DNA of 64,000 nucleotides from Chondrilla cf. caribensis (Eukaryota; Porifera; Demospongiae; Chondrillida; Chondrillidae), in the NCBI GenBank assembly GCA_964020155.1, contig OZ026553.1, forward strand, positions 2,974,979 through 3,038,978, read 5' to 3'. The position numbers were made by a program, and so were the translations under genes. Positions 24,124 to 34,893 of the stretch are shown here, in pieces. Within the stretch, counting starts at the first letter, position 1. The number at the start of each line of letters is the position of its first letter. The notes beneath the pieces were generated by a model. The model worked only from the letters and a program-made list of their open reading frames with translations, was not told the DNA's origin and ran no database searches.

Positions 24124-27100
24124 ATGGAAGTGTTTCGTTCCCGCTTATGGCTACCCTTGAAAAGAGGGTACGCTTCTGGAATCGATGTCATGAATGTCTT
24201 TGACCGGAACGCAAAGCGTTCACAACGAAACAGAGCAGCAATAGCCGAGGACGCTCATGTTTACGACTATTTGAAAGACGAGGTACTTATCTGAATGTAT
24301 GAAAGACTCCATTGTGTTGTGGTGTTTTTCTGTATCACCGTAGATTACCATACCATACGCATTATATCTTCATATTATACGAGTAAACATGCTACTGTTG
24401 GATTATCACTACTACACACCTATAATGTTGGTGATCTGCTGTAAGGGGAGTGAGTGACAAGTGAGGTTGATGTTCAGTTGAGCATTTGGAGCCATGTACC
24501 AACATATGTGGATATCAAACGGACAGAAATTATGATGCCATTCATTGGCTATGTATGGTTGATGTCGATATGTGTTCTTTTTGTGGGGTGGCCCAGAATG
24601 GGATGACTAGGAGTGAGTGAGTTTTGTTGTAATCTATGTTTAGCTATGGAGAAGTTTCTCAAGATATTGATCATCTGTCTATGGAGATATCACTGACACA
24701 AGCATGCACCAATGGCACAGTGTCAAGAATGCTCAAGGCTCTCAATCCCCATTTTCTCAGATGGTGTTCTACACTATTTCACTTTTTACTGTGAATTCTT
24801 GTTAATCCACTACCATTTGTTGTCCAGAGATGTGGAGGATAAATGCATTTGGTGGATTAACCAGACTTATACTGATCATATACTATAATTGGTGTTGAAA
24901 AATTGTGGCGGATTAACAGGATTCCACTGCATGTACGTGATGATTTTCTCATTTATAGGTGGCATCAAGAATGGTAGACAGAGTATGTGACATTGCAAGG
25001 TTTGTGAATGACTATAACTCTATCGATACAGTGGAACATGTCCATTGTGGTCACCCTTGGGACCCTAAATGTAGCTGTTATAGAGAGGTGGCCTGTATAC
25101 ACCAGTTGAATTGTACACTATAGACCCTTTTGTAACTTAGTGATCCGGCTGTTACCAAAGAGAGGAAGCCCTAGAGGTGGCTCTGACATGACACACACCT
25201 CGCATGTGGTGAAGTATCCAGTATGAGCAATATGCACCCAACACCTCAAAATACAACTCTTGGTGTGTGTGTGCCTGTACACACAGGTTGAATTGTCCAC
25301 TATAGACCTGGTTGTAACTGGCCTGGCTGTTATAGAGAGGTGATATATGTACAGTGACCATTATACACAGGTTCCACTGTCTGTAAGTCTACATGGTACT
25401 CAGCAACACCGATTATATTATATGTATGTACTGTATTTATTTATGTACGTATATGTATGTACGTACATGTTATGTACTAATTTAGATTCTTTCCAGTGGC
25501 ACTGGATGTTGGCTGTGGGCGAGGACATGTTGCCAAACAAATGAATAGTGATATATTGGGTACTCTATATCAGTGTGACATGGCTGAAAACATGGTGGTA
25601 AGTTATGTTACAGTGTATCTTGAATTTATGTATGTATGTGCTGTAGTTCGATGTACTTGCAATTGTATAATTACATATGGCCAAAAGTTTTAATCCATCT
25701 GATAGAACACCAATATCTCAAAACTAGGCACTTTTGCTTCTTTCTGGAGAATATCTTTCTTATAATTAAGAAATATCTAGTTATTAGATGAAAATTATTG
25801 TCTGTTTCTCTCCACGTTATGAAGCTTTATGTGTATTATGTACATGTGTATGCATACAACTGTGAGTTGAGGTGTGTCTGCATAGCAAACAATGGATTTG
25901 GAAAGTATGCATGTTAATATACATTTATCTGCATTGTATGTATGTATGTCACAGTCAACCAGCTCAGAGTGTCCAGATAAGGAAGTCATAACCCACAAGC
26001 TGTTGGCTGAAGAAGACAGTCTACCTTTTGATGCAGACACATTTCACCTGGTAGTATCTAATTTAAGGTTTGCTGAGAAAATTAACAAATGTTGATAGTG
26101 TTGACTTGTGTGATCGCCAACTTCAATGTTTGTGTGTGTTTAGATTGCTAATGAACAGTATTCATCTTCTTCTCACTTATGTAGTCTTCACTGGGTGAAC
26201 GACCTACCTAAGGCTTTGTCAGAAGTGAGCAGATATTCTTGTTACTCTATAGGCTGTGAATTGTGTACAGTACTGCATCTGTACATGTATACATATATGT
26301 TGTTCTGATCAGTGTTGTGAACATTGCTTGCAGCATTTAGCCAGGTTGCTCTTTTCATTCGTAGTCTCTCAGCAAGGCTTACTTATTATTTCAAACAATA
26401 GTTGATCTCAGTCGTCCAATTGAACTATTGGGTTGATTCCTTATTGAATCTTCTTTCAGATGTATTGCGTCCAGTAGCTATGTTGCTGGATTTTGCACAA
26501 AACACACTTGCTAGCCCCTTTGTTTCTGTGACCCTTGCCCTTGATGTTGGAATTTCGATGCTGTATATATTCAATCAATTTGTAAGGTACATACGTATGT
26601 ACCTACATACTGTACTATACTGCACTGCAATACATACTTCTATGTACATGTACGTATATGGTTGGAAAGAGACACTCCATGTACGTACATATGTATGTAC
26701 TGTATGTTACAGTATGCATACTGTGTACTAACACTGAGAGTTTTACGAGGTTATTCAAAACTAGGATGGATTCATTTTTTGTATTTTGTTTGTTGGCTAT
26801 CGTGTGGAGGTTTATGTAGCTATTACCATTGTGCTGTGATCATTATTGAGTGTGTACACAAAAGTGTGATGTTATTTGATTGGCCTCATAGCCTGTATAG
26901 TTTATTATGACTACGTACGTATGCAATGTTACAGGTTCTGAGAGTCCTGAAGAAGGATGGAGTGTTTGTTGGGAGCCTTTTTTCGGGGGACACACTCTAT
27001 GAGCTTAGAAGCTCTTTGCATTTGGCTGAAATGGAACGTGAAGGAGTGAGTCCATGCATGTTTGCTGGCTAATAATATGCTGACAGCCTACCCGATGCAT

Positions 27101-30100
27101 ACAGCTTCTACATGTTGTATACATAGGCATACATACATATCTACACACTGTACAGTATACATAGATATTCGCTAATATACAGTAGTAATGCATGTAATTG
27201 CATATACGTATACTACTGTACATTTACACTGTATACGTTATATTGTATGTATGTGGGAAAATTTTTGCATTTTGAAATTATGGCAAATTTTGTAAAATTG
27301 CCATTCCTAAAACTTACATAACGCCAGAACTTCCTCGTATACGTACATGCAGTGAAAACTGCCAATATTAATGAGGCAACACAGAAAATGGATCCTTTCT
27401 AAAAGTAATACGTATAATACATGCAAACATATGTACATATTGTACATTGGTACTGTAGGGGATATATTACTATATATATGTACTGTATTGACTGTAGCAG
27501 CTGTACAAAAATGGCGGAAAGCGCGAAGATAGTCTGATTTATGAAGTTCTTCTTGATCGTTTCCCAGTCAACATGCCCGTATGCTGCCGGTGTAACGGAA
27601 GTGGGCGATGTATAAGATGTAAATGTCGTAAATCAGGAACAGTTTGCCACAATTGCCTACCGCTTCAATTAGGTCTTTGCAAAAACGTCGTCTCACCTTC
27701 ATCTCCATCGTTTTCATTTAGTTCATGTACCATCCCATCTACCACTGTAATCTCACCCCCACCTGTATCTTATTCACATTATTCCCAATCTTCATCGAGT
27801 TCAAGTATTATCTCACATGCACCCACTCCTAGCTCAGGTATTTCCCAATCGTCTTCCAGTTCTTCTCCACTTTCTGTTTCATCATCTACCTCATTTAATA
27901 ACCACCCATCATTTAATTCAGGTATAACCCTCTCATCATCTAGTTCTGGTATCGTCCACTCACTATCCAGTTGTACTTCACCTAGCTCATGTTTTAACCA
28001 AGTGTCATCCAGTTCCTTTTCCTTTTTACCTTTATCATCATCTGATTCATGTATCACATCATTTTCACCCAGTTCTAATGATATCCAATGTTTATCCTCA
28101 TCTGATCCTTGTATCTCCCATTCGTCATCATATTCCAATATTGTATCATCATCTATAAATTCATGCAGTTGTAACACCTCACCTTTAACCTCTTTTAATC
28201 CAAATATCACCCAGTCCACTTCATGTACTACTCAGCCTTCTACTAGTTCATGTATCACCACTTGTATCTCATCTTCATCAATCATTACCTCATCCTCACC
28301 CCCCTCCAATGATAAGGACCTCAAAGTACGAGATTTGCCAGAATACAGACCAATGTCATCACCCACATTCAACTGGGACGAAATTGATGGTGACTCCTTT
28401 GTTCATTCAATCAATTGCTGCTACTCAGAGGTAATTCATTGGAAAAGAAACCTCTTCAAAGTGCCATCAGGCAAGGTTGGAAAAGCCTTTGTCCAAGAGT
28501 TAGCCCGTTTGTTCAGTGCATACTCAGACAGATCTGCCATGGAATGTTTTTCCCTGAAAGCAGCAATGGTTCTCCCAGTACTGGTTCTACAGAAACCTCA
28601 CCAAAGATCCAAAGCGAAGGACCATGTTGCTCATCTGGAGCGGCGGCTGAAACTCTGGTCCAAAGGAAGTATTAATGAGCTGATTCTGGAAGGTCGAACA
28701 ATCCAACAACAACTTACCTTCAAAAATCGTAATAGTGCTACGTCTGAAAGCCAAACAAGTCGTGCTTTTGCAAAATTAATGATGGAAGGAAAAGTAAGGG
28801 CAGCTTTGAGACTAATCTCCAAAACTGATGCAAATGGATCCCTCTCATTAAATGATGAAATCAGAGACTCGTTGAGGAAGAAACATCCAACAAAGCAACC
28901 TCCAGTACCTTCGGCCATCATAGAATCTAATGAACCACCCAAGGAACCTCACTTCATCCTTTTCGAACAAATAGACGGCCAATTGATTCGGGAGACAGCC
29001 CTAAGAACTGAAGGTGCAGCAGGTCCTTCTGGTCTTGATGCTGCTGCGTGGAAACGCCTCTGTTCTTCCTTTGGCTCCACTTCAGTGGAACTATGTGACG
29101 CCATCGCTTCAGTCACTAGACGGATCTGCACTTCGTATGTCGACCCCAATGGACTATCCGCCCTTGTTGCTTGTCGCCTGATTGCCATTGATAAATGCCC
29201 AGGTGTAAGGCCCGTTGGTATTGGCGAAACTGTCAGACGAATTATTGGACGTGCTATTCTATCCGTTCTCAAAGAGAATATCCTAGAAGCTGCCGGTCCT
29301 CTACAACTTTGCGCCGGACAGGAAGCAGGTTGCGAGGCTGCCATTCATGCAATTCGGCAGTTATTTCAATCCAACGAGAACGAAGCAGCTATCTTAGTTG
29401 ATGCTTCCAATGCCTTTAATTCACTCAACTGTCAAAATGCACTTAGGAACATTCAACATCTCTGTCCATCTCTCGCCACTGTGCTGATCAACACCTACCG
29501 AGAGGATGTTCCCCTACACATAGATGGAGAAACATTACTATCAGAAGAAGGCACGACTCAAGGAGACCCTTTAGCAATGGCCATGTATGCAATTGGCATT
29601 ATCCCCCTGATTCAATCTCTCAGGGATGATAATCTCCAACAAGTATGGTATGCTGATGATGCCACAGCAGGAGCAAAAATTGTCAAACTCCGTGAATGGT
29701 GGGACCGCTTACTTACAACTGGCCCTGACTATGGATATCATCCAAATGCTTCAAAGACATGGCTAATTGTTAAAGAGGACAAGTATGATGATGCCTGTAA
29801 GATCTTTGACGGCACAGGTGTGAATATTACCATAGAAGGCAGGAGACTTCTTGGAGGAGCCCTTGGCACACATTCCTTTGTCGAAGAATATGTCAAACAG
29901 AAGGTAGACAACTTGGCCAAAGAAATTGAATGCCTTTCCACCATCGCCCTAAGTCAGCCACACGCTGCATATGCGGCCTTTACTCATGGTTTAACCAGTA
30001 AATGGACTTTCCTGGCTCGGACAATCAGTGGCATTGCTGACCTCCTTAAACCATTGGAAGAGAAAATTCGATGTCAATTTCTACCCTCTCTTACCGGTCG

Positions 30101-33100
30101 TAATGCCTTTAGTGATGAAGAACGTGACCTGTTGGCACTACCAGTACGCCTTGGTGGCCTTGGGATCACCAATCCTGTGAAGCAAACAGCCCACCAGTAT
30201 GCTACATCTCTGAAGATCACAGCACCTCTCGCAGCCTTGATAGTACAGCAGTCCACAACATGCCCTCAGGATGTGAGAGATTCACAGGCAAGAGAAAAGA
30301 TGGAAACAAGAAACACCCGGCGGAGACAAGAGACACTTATGGCCTCTGAGCTTTCCGCAAGATTGTCTAACACCCTACGAAGAGCAATGAATCTAGCATC
30401 AGAAAAGGGAGCTTCAAGCTGGCTTACAGCCCTTCCAATTTCCGAGCACGGGTTTGCTCTACATAAAGGGGCCTTCCGCGATGCCATCTGTCTCAGATAC
30501 GGTTGGCGCCCAACAAACCTTGCATCTCACTGCATATGTGGACAGTCTTTTCCGTGGAGCATGCTCTCAGCTGTTCACGTGGTGGATTTCCATCAATCCG
30601 TCACAATGAATTGCGGGATATCACTGCCAAACTGTTGACAGAAGTCTGCAGTGGTGTAGGCACAGAACCATCTTTACAACCCATTTCCCAGGAGACAATG
30701 AGACATAAGACAGCCAACCGTGAAGATGGAGCAAGACTTGATGTGGTAGCAGAAAATTTTTGGGGAGACAGGCAACGTGCATTCTTTGATGTACGGGTTT
30801 TTAACCCACTCGCACCTAGCCATCGCAACAAACCCCTAGAAAAATACTATCGGGTGAACGAACAGCAGAAGAAAAGAGCATACGATGAAAGGATCAGAGA
30901 AGTGGAACACGCCTCTTTCACACCACTCATTTTCTCCACATCTGGAGGTGTGGGCCCAGCTGCCACAATAGTGTATCGCAGACTCGCCACCCTCATTGCA
31001 GAGAAACAGAAACAGCCATACAGTAGAACACTACACTGGCTCAGATGCAAGCTAAGCTTTTCCCTCCTGCGCTCATCCATCATGTGCCTCAGAGGAGCTC
31101 GCTCTTCGATTCATCACCCCGCTGGGCCCTCTTCTCTTGGGGATTCCATTGATTTACATTACTCTGAGTCCAAGATGCTTCCCAGTGATTAATTTCTCAG
31201 ACATACTATGTTCTAACTCATTACCTACGTACGTGTATGTATCTCCATTATATGATTGTATATTGTACTGTAGGGGATTGCCCCGCATGTGTCTCCCTTC
31301 ACTGAAATGAGAGACATGGGTAATCTACTCACAAGGACAGGATATAACATGACCACTGTGGTGAGTCATCTGTAGGTACATGTTACATATGTACATGTTG
31401 ATGTATGCATACATGTATAGTAAATATACATGTGTGTATGTACGTACATACATATGTATTTGTTATACATGTGTACGTATGTGCGTAGTTATTGTACATG
31501 CATATAATTGATGTACATACTGATGGCTAGTTCTCATGTTGGATAACTGCAATGTCACAAACGGTCACGGAACACAGCAATGTAGATATACTGTGTATCA
31601 AATGAACAGACCTCACATTGAAGATTCAGGTCTCTGTTCAGTATGTAATTTCATTCATGCCCTTAGAATTTGTGATAAACCATTTGTTTGCTGAATTCAC
31701 AAGGCATACGTATATATTTCACAATTTGAAACCGGATTTTTGTTCCATAATTAATTTTAATTTCACGAATGGATGATTACCTCTAGATGTAGTGACAGCT
31801 TTAATTCTGTGAAGCTAGCTTTTGAAAAATGAGTAGAAAACATTCAGAAATGTTGAATTAAATTTATGAAACCTAATTGTTTTGAGAAAATTGTAAAATA
31901 TAGGCTCGCCAGGAATTGTAATGTATGCTGTATGCATACATATTGTATACATGTATACTTATATGGCATTTAATTCTGTATTCCTCTTGTTACAAGTGTA
32001 CGTATATGAAGATGTATTTTACAAAGTATCACTACTGATATCTTCATACTAGTATATCCTCACACAGGATATCGATGAGGTTGTGGTGCACTATCCCAGT
32101 ATGTTTGAGTTGATGTATGATTTGAAAGGTATGGGAGAGAGCAGTGCTGACTGGAGGAGAAAAAATTACATGAGAAGAGACACATTGAAAGCAGCAGGAG
32201 CCATCTACCAGGGTTAGGCATGTGCACATCTAGTCTGGCTCACTAGACCCAATTTCTCATTATCGCGCGGGGGCGAAAATGAGAAATAGGGTCTAGCAAC
32301 TATTGTCAATTTCACACCTTGCGCAATCATCGCCGTCGACGTTTATAAGCAACAATGCGTACGAACGAAGGTGCGAGTTGTATTTTGGACGCTGGAACAA
32401 TTTCGATGAAGGGATACAACACGGATGACGCAGGGATTAGAGGCTAGTCACTTAGAAACAACATGCTGCGTCTGCGCTGCCGCTGACGTTCCGAACAAGA
32501 AAGGAAAAAGGTCGCTGAAGCGTTCGCACTCACCGTTCTCGGGCGAAAACTGAACGAAATCAGCCAGATTTCTCTAAAATTGCCAAACAACGCTATAATC
32601 ATAGTTTTTTCGAGCGTTGCAGTAATCAGGCTGCGAAAGTGGAGAGGCTGGAGACAGAGATGGCTGCTACAAGTAGCAGAATTGTACAGCTCGTCGATCA
32701 GCGCGCTCAGCGCTGGCAGCGTAGGCAGCGTATACTGTCGCTCTCTTTCAGAGGTACTGGGATATCTCCAGCCAGCAAGAAGGTAACTCCAAGGCCAGAC
32801 GTCATCTACACACTCTTCCACACGCCTATTCTTTAAACGCCCGCGGAGCGGCTAGTGCCAATTATTGGCGGTGTCATTTCAGTTGCCGGCGATTTCATTG
32901 GTCGAGCCGAGGTGTGAAATTGACAATAGTTGCTAGACCTCTCCCTCTCTCTACCGCACCCACGCGCGGTAATGAGAGGTTGAGGTCTAGCGCGCCAGAC
33001 TAGTGCACATCTCACATTGTGTACAGTAAATATTATTGTCGTGGTTTGTAATAGTGCTGGGACGATTAATCGATTCATCGATTAATCAATTGATTTTTTA

Positions 33101-33725
33101 TTTGAAATTTGATTTGATCATTATATTAGTGCAAGCAAATTAATCACTGGAAGTAATTACATGAGTAGAACAGGAAGCCACTCCTATCTGATTAATCGAC
33201 TCATCGATTAATCAATTGATTTTTTATTTGAAATTTGATTTGATCATTATATTAGTGCAAGCAAATTAATCACTGGAAGTAATTACATGAGTAGAACAGG
33301 AAGCCACTCCTATCTTATTACCCAGAACCTTCACTCCATGAGCTCAATTTGTACAACTTTAATTGTGAAAGGACTGTAAAGGCTCCTCTTTATGCATATT
33401 GGATGATGGGAGTAGTTTTCAGTTACACCCCCTTTAATTAATCCCAGTGATTAATCTATTTACCAATCAGTTACTATGCGCTGATAATCAATTTGAAAAT
33501 TACACCCGAATCTCCAGCACTAGTTTGTGACATTATGTTTTTCTTTGTTTGTCTGTAACAGAGCTGTATGGCTGTCCGGATGGTGGTGTACCTGCCACAT
33601 TCCAACTATTGTACTTTATTGGCTGGAAGCCGGACCTCTCCCATCTAGCTCCTTCACCAAGAGGATCTGCTACAGCTTCTTTGAAGGATTTAGGGAAATT
33701 ATCCAATGAAAGGTTGAAAAGATAA
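24124..33725 (+). CDS. NDUFAF5: NADH dehydrogenase complex I assembly factor 5
   Basis: A mitochondrial methyltransferase-fold enzyme; in the known family it hydroxylates an arginine of complex I subunit NDUFS7 early in assembly. Nine exons: 24124-24282, 24959-24999, 25486-25597, 25955-26067, 26185-26224, 26935-27045, 31274-31360, 32068-32212, 33562-33725. All have GT-AG sites and join in frame to 323 aa (human about 345). ATG 24124 is chosen because it adds an Arg-rich presequence ([18 protein letters not shown]) before the conserved 'MNVFDR...KR' start. The SAM-binding motif 'LDVGCGRG' lies near residue 72. '[11 protein letters not shown]' (~143), 'GDTLYELR' (~173), '[15 protein letters not shown]' (~196) and 'GWKPD' near the C-terminus match the family. 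Intron 6 holds a LINE whose insertion duplicated the exon 7 acceptor; intron 8 holds a foldback element. Both host splice sites still look usable. Confidence 0.95.
27450..31278. repeat. 14-bp target duplication flanking the LINE
   Basis: 'gtactgtaggggat' occurs at 27450-27463 and again at 31265-31278. It contains the acceptor AG and the first five bases of NDUFAF5 exon 7. The insertion therefore hit the splice junction itself. Confidence 0.88.
27464..31264 (+). mobile_element. Near full-length LINE with restriction-like endonuclease
   Basis: A 3,801-bp non-LTR retrotransposon. The main frame 27573-30638 begins with a Cys-rich motif ([15 protein letters not shown]) and a long Ser/Thr-rich segment (to ~residue 250). 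A reverse transcriptase follows with all core motifs: 'AGPSGLD' (~482), '[12 protein letters not shown]' (~548), 'DASNAFNSL' (~610), 'TTQGDPLAM' (~662), 'YADD' (~693) and 'ASKTWLIV' (~725). After a T run at 30548-30551 the frame shifts by one base. The homologous continuation runs to 31192 in the next frame, with a Cys/His zinc motif and a PD-(D/E)XK-like stretch ('GARLDVV...FFDVRVF'). No apurinic-type endonuclease is seen. The 5' UTR is ~109 bp, the 3' UTR ~72 bp, and there is no clear poly(A). The frameshift suggests this copy is inactive unless it is a sequencing error. Confidence 0.9.
32231..33002. mobile_element. 772-bp foldback element with 9-bp target duplications
   Basis: Flanked by exact 'gtgcacatc' repeats (32222-32230 and 33003-33011). 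The ends 'tagtctggc' and 'gccagacta' begin imperfect inverted repeats of about 90 bp. The innermost ~30 bp ('ctagcaactattgtcaattt' and beyond) match exactly. The body is more GC-rich than its surroundings and has only short open frames. Nine-bp target duplications with long terminal inverted repeats point to a Mutator-like (MULE) non-autonomous element. It sits in NDUFAF5 intron 8. Confidence 0.82.
33064..33315. repeat. 126-bp tandem duplication, two copies
   Basis: A unit starting 'gattaatcga(t/c)tcatcg' and ending 'ggaagccactcctatct' is present twice head-to-tail with one or two differences. It lies in NDUFAF5 intron 8, right after the foldback element. Confidence 0.9.
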
Positions 33726-34029
33726 AACATGCAGCTGTTTATCATGATTATAGTATCTATTGTTATTTTGTCCAATAATTTTGTTGCTGGTTAATATACT
33801 GTATTGCTGTACGTAGCATGCGTTAGGTAGGTAGTTGCTGGGAAGTTCTTCTATATAACCAAGCCCTTAATTTAGTGCAAATTTGATTGAACATATGCTG
33901 TTAAACCAGCTGCAGTTCGTACAACACTGCGAGGAGCATATTATTACTCAATCAACAGTAACAATAAGATACAAAAATCTAGTCTAAACTAGATGGATGG
34001 GAAAAATATACACGTGTCACAGATATATA
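33726..34029. other. 3' flank of NDUFAF5, no gene
   Basis: AT-rich sequence after the NDUFAF5 stop. Nothing coding is seen before the transposon at 34,030. Confidence 0.5.
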
Positions 34030-34891
34030 GGGTAAAGCGGGGTAACTTGGAACACTTTTCATTGTATTTAATTTTATTCTGCCAAACATTTACCAACTTT
34101 TGGTTAAAGTTTTACCATACATGATGGTAGTATGAGGTAAAGTTACATTGATAGTTTCACGACTATTCGCATATCCCAGAGGAAGTTATCGATCAAAAAG
34201 TGAACAAGCGCAGATAAAATATGAGCTTATAATTTTTTTTCAACAGAAACCTAGTTATATTCAATAGCATTCTTGGTTGAGGATAGCAGCAATCCCGTTT
34301 TCAACAACAAACTCGAAACTGAATAGTCGTTCACGAGGGCCAAGAATGTGGCAATGAAGAAAAAGACACAGACTGGGTGGCTTGTGAAGAATGCCAGGGG
34401 TGGTACCATCTTGCATGTACTGACCTAGTTATGTTGCCCAGTCAAAGACAACGTTGGATCTGTTCCATTTGCTCTTGAACAGCCTGCTCCCGCTGAGATG
34501 TACCCTTTGTGTTTTGGCTTTTTTAAACTGAGCTTTATGTATGACAGAGTATAGTATAGTCTTTTTTTACCATTTGAGTTCTTCTAAAGCATTATTGTAT
34601 GCCCGATCATCGTTTGGACCTCCTGTGATGATTTCACGGCGAGTTTTCAGAGTGTTCCGAGTTACCCCGACAGCCATTTTTCCACACTTTACAAAATAGT
34701 TATTACAAAAACGATTCTGCTATCCGATGGAATGGTGCTATATTTAAATTTCGAACTGGTCATGAAGGGTGGATATCTACTTTAGGTGCACGGCCCGGTA
34801 ACTTTCATGTAAATCCAGTGATCCATCGGAGTGCAAGTAGTGGAGCTGTTGATAGGTGTCAAAAAGCGTTCCAAGTTACCCCGTTTTACCC
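34030..34891 (+). mobile_element. 862-bp non-autonomous pogo/Tc1-like element with PHD fragment
   Basis: Terminal inverted repeats of about 24 bp start 'gggtaaagcggggtaacttg'; the right end is its complement with one mismatch (gggtaaaacgggg...). They are flanked by TA on both sides (34028-34029, 34892-34893). Inside, 34344-34478 encodes the last 44 residues of a protein with a PHD-finger pattern: 'ECGNEEKDTDWVACEECQGW', then 'YHLAC', then 'RWICSICS' and a stop. C-terminal PHD/zinc fingers occur in some pogo-type transposases, so this looks like an internal deletion product of an autonomous element. No DDE domain remains. Confidence 0.78.
34344..34478 (+). pseudogene. C-terminal PHD-finger remnant of a transposase
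   Basis: Forty-four codons with Cys and His spaced as in a PHD finger (C...C..C...H..C...C..C, with Trp before the last pair) and a TGA stop. No start codon or upstream coding continuation is present. Confidence 0.7.
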
Positions 34892-34893
34892 TA

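Noticed and set aside
23934..24191. Upstream start for CFAP70 at 24191
   Set aside because: That frame would overlap the NDUFAF5 presequence and start codon. ATG 24017 fits the family N-terminus better.
27779..28219. Minus-strand acidic frame of 146 aa
   Set aside because: Antisense of the Ser-rich segment of the LINE protein; low-complexity shadow.
32444..32821. 125-aa minus-strand frame in the foldback element
   Set aside because: It lies within a non-autonomous foldback and shows no domain; overlapping plus-strand frames are equally open.
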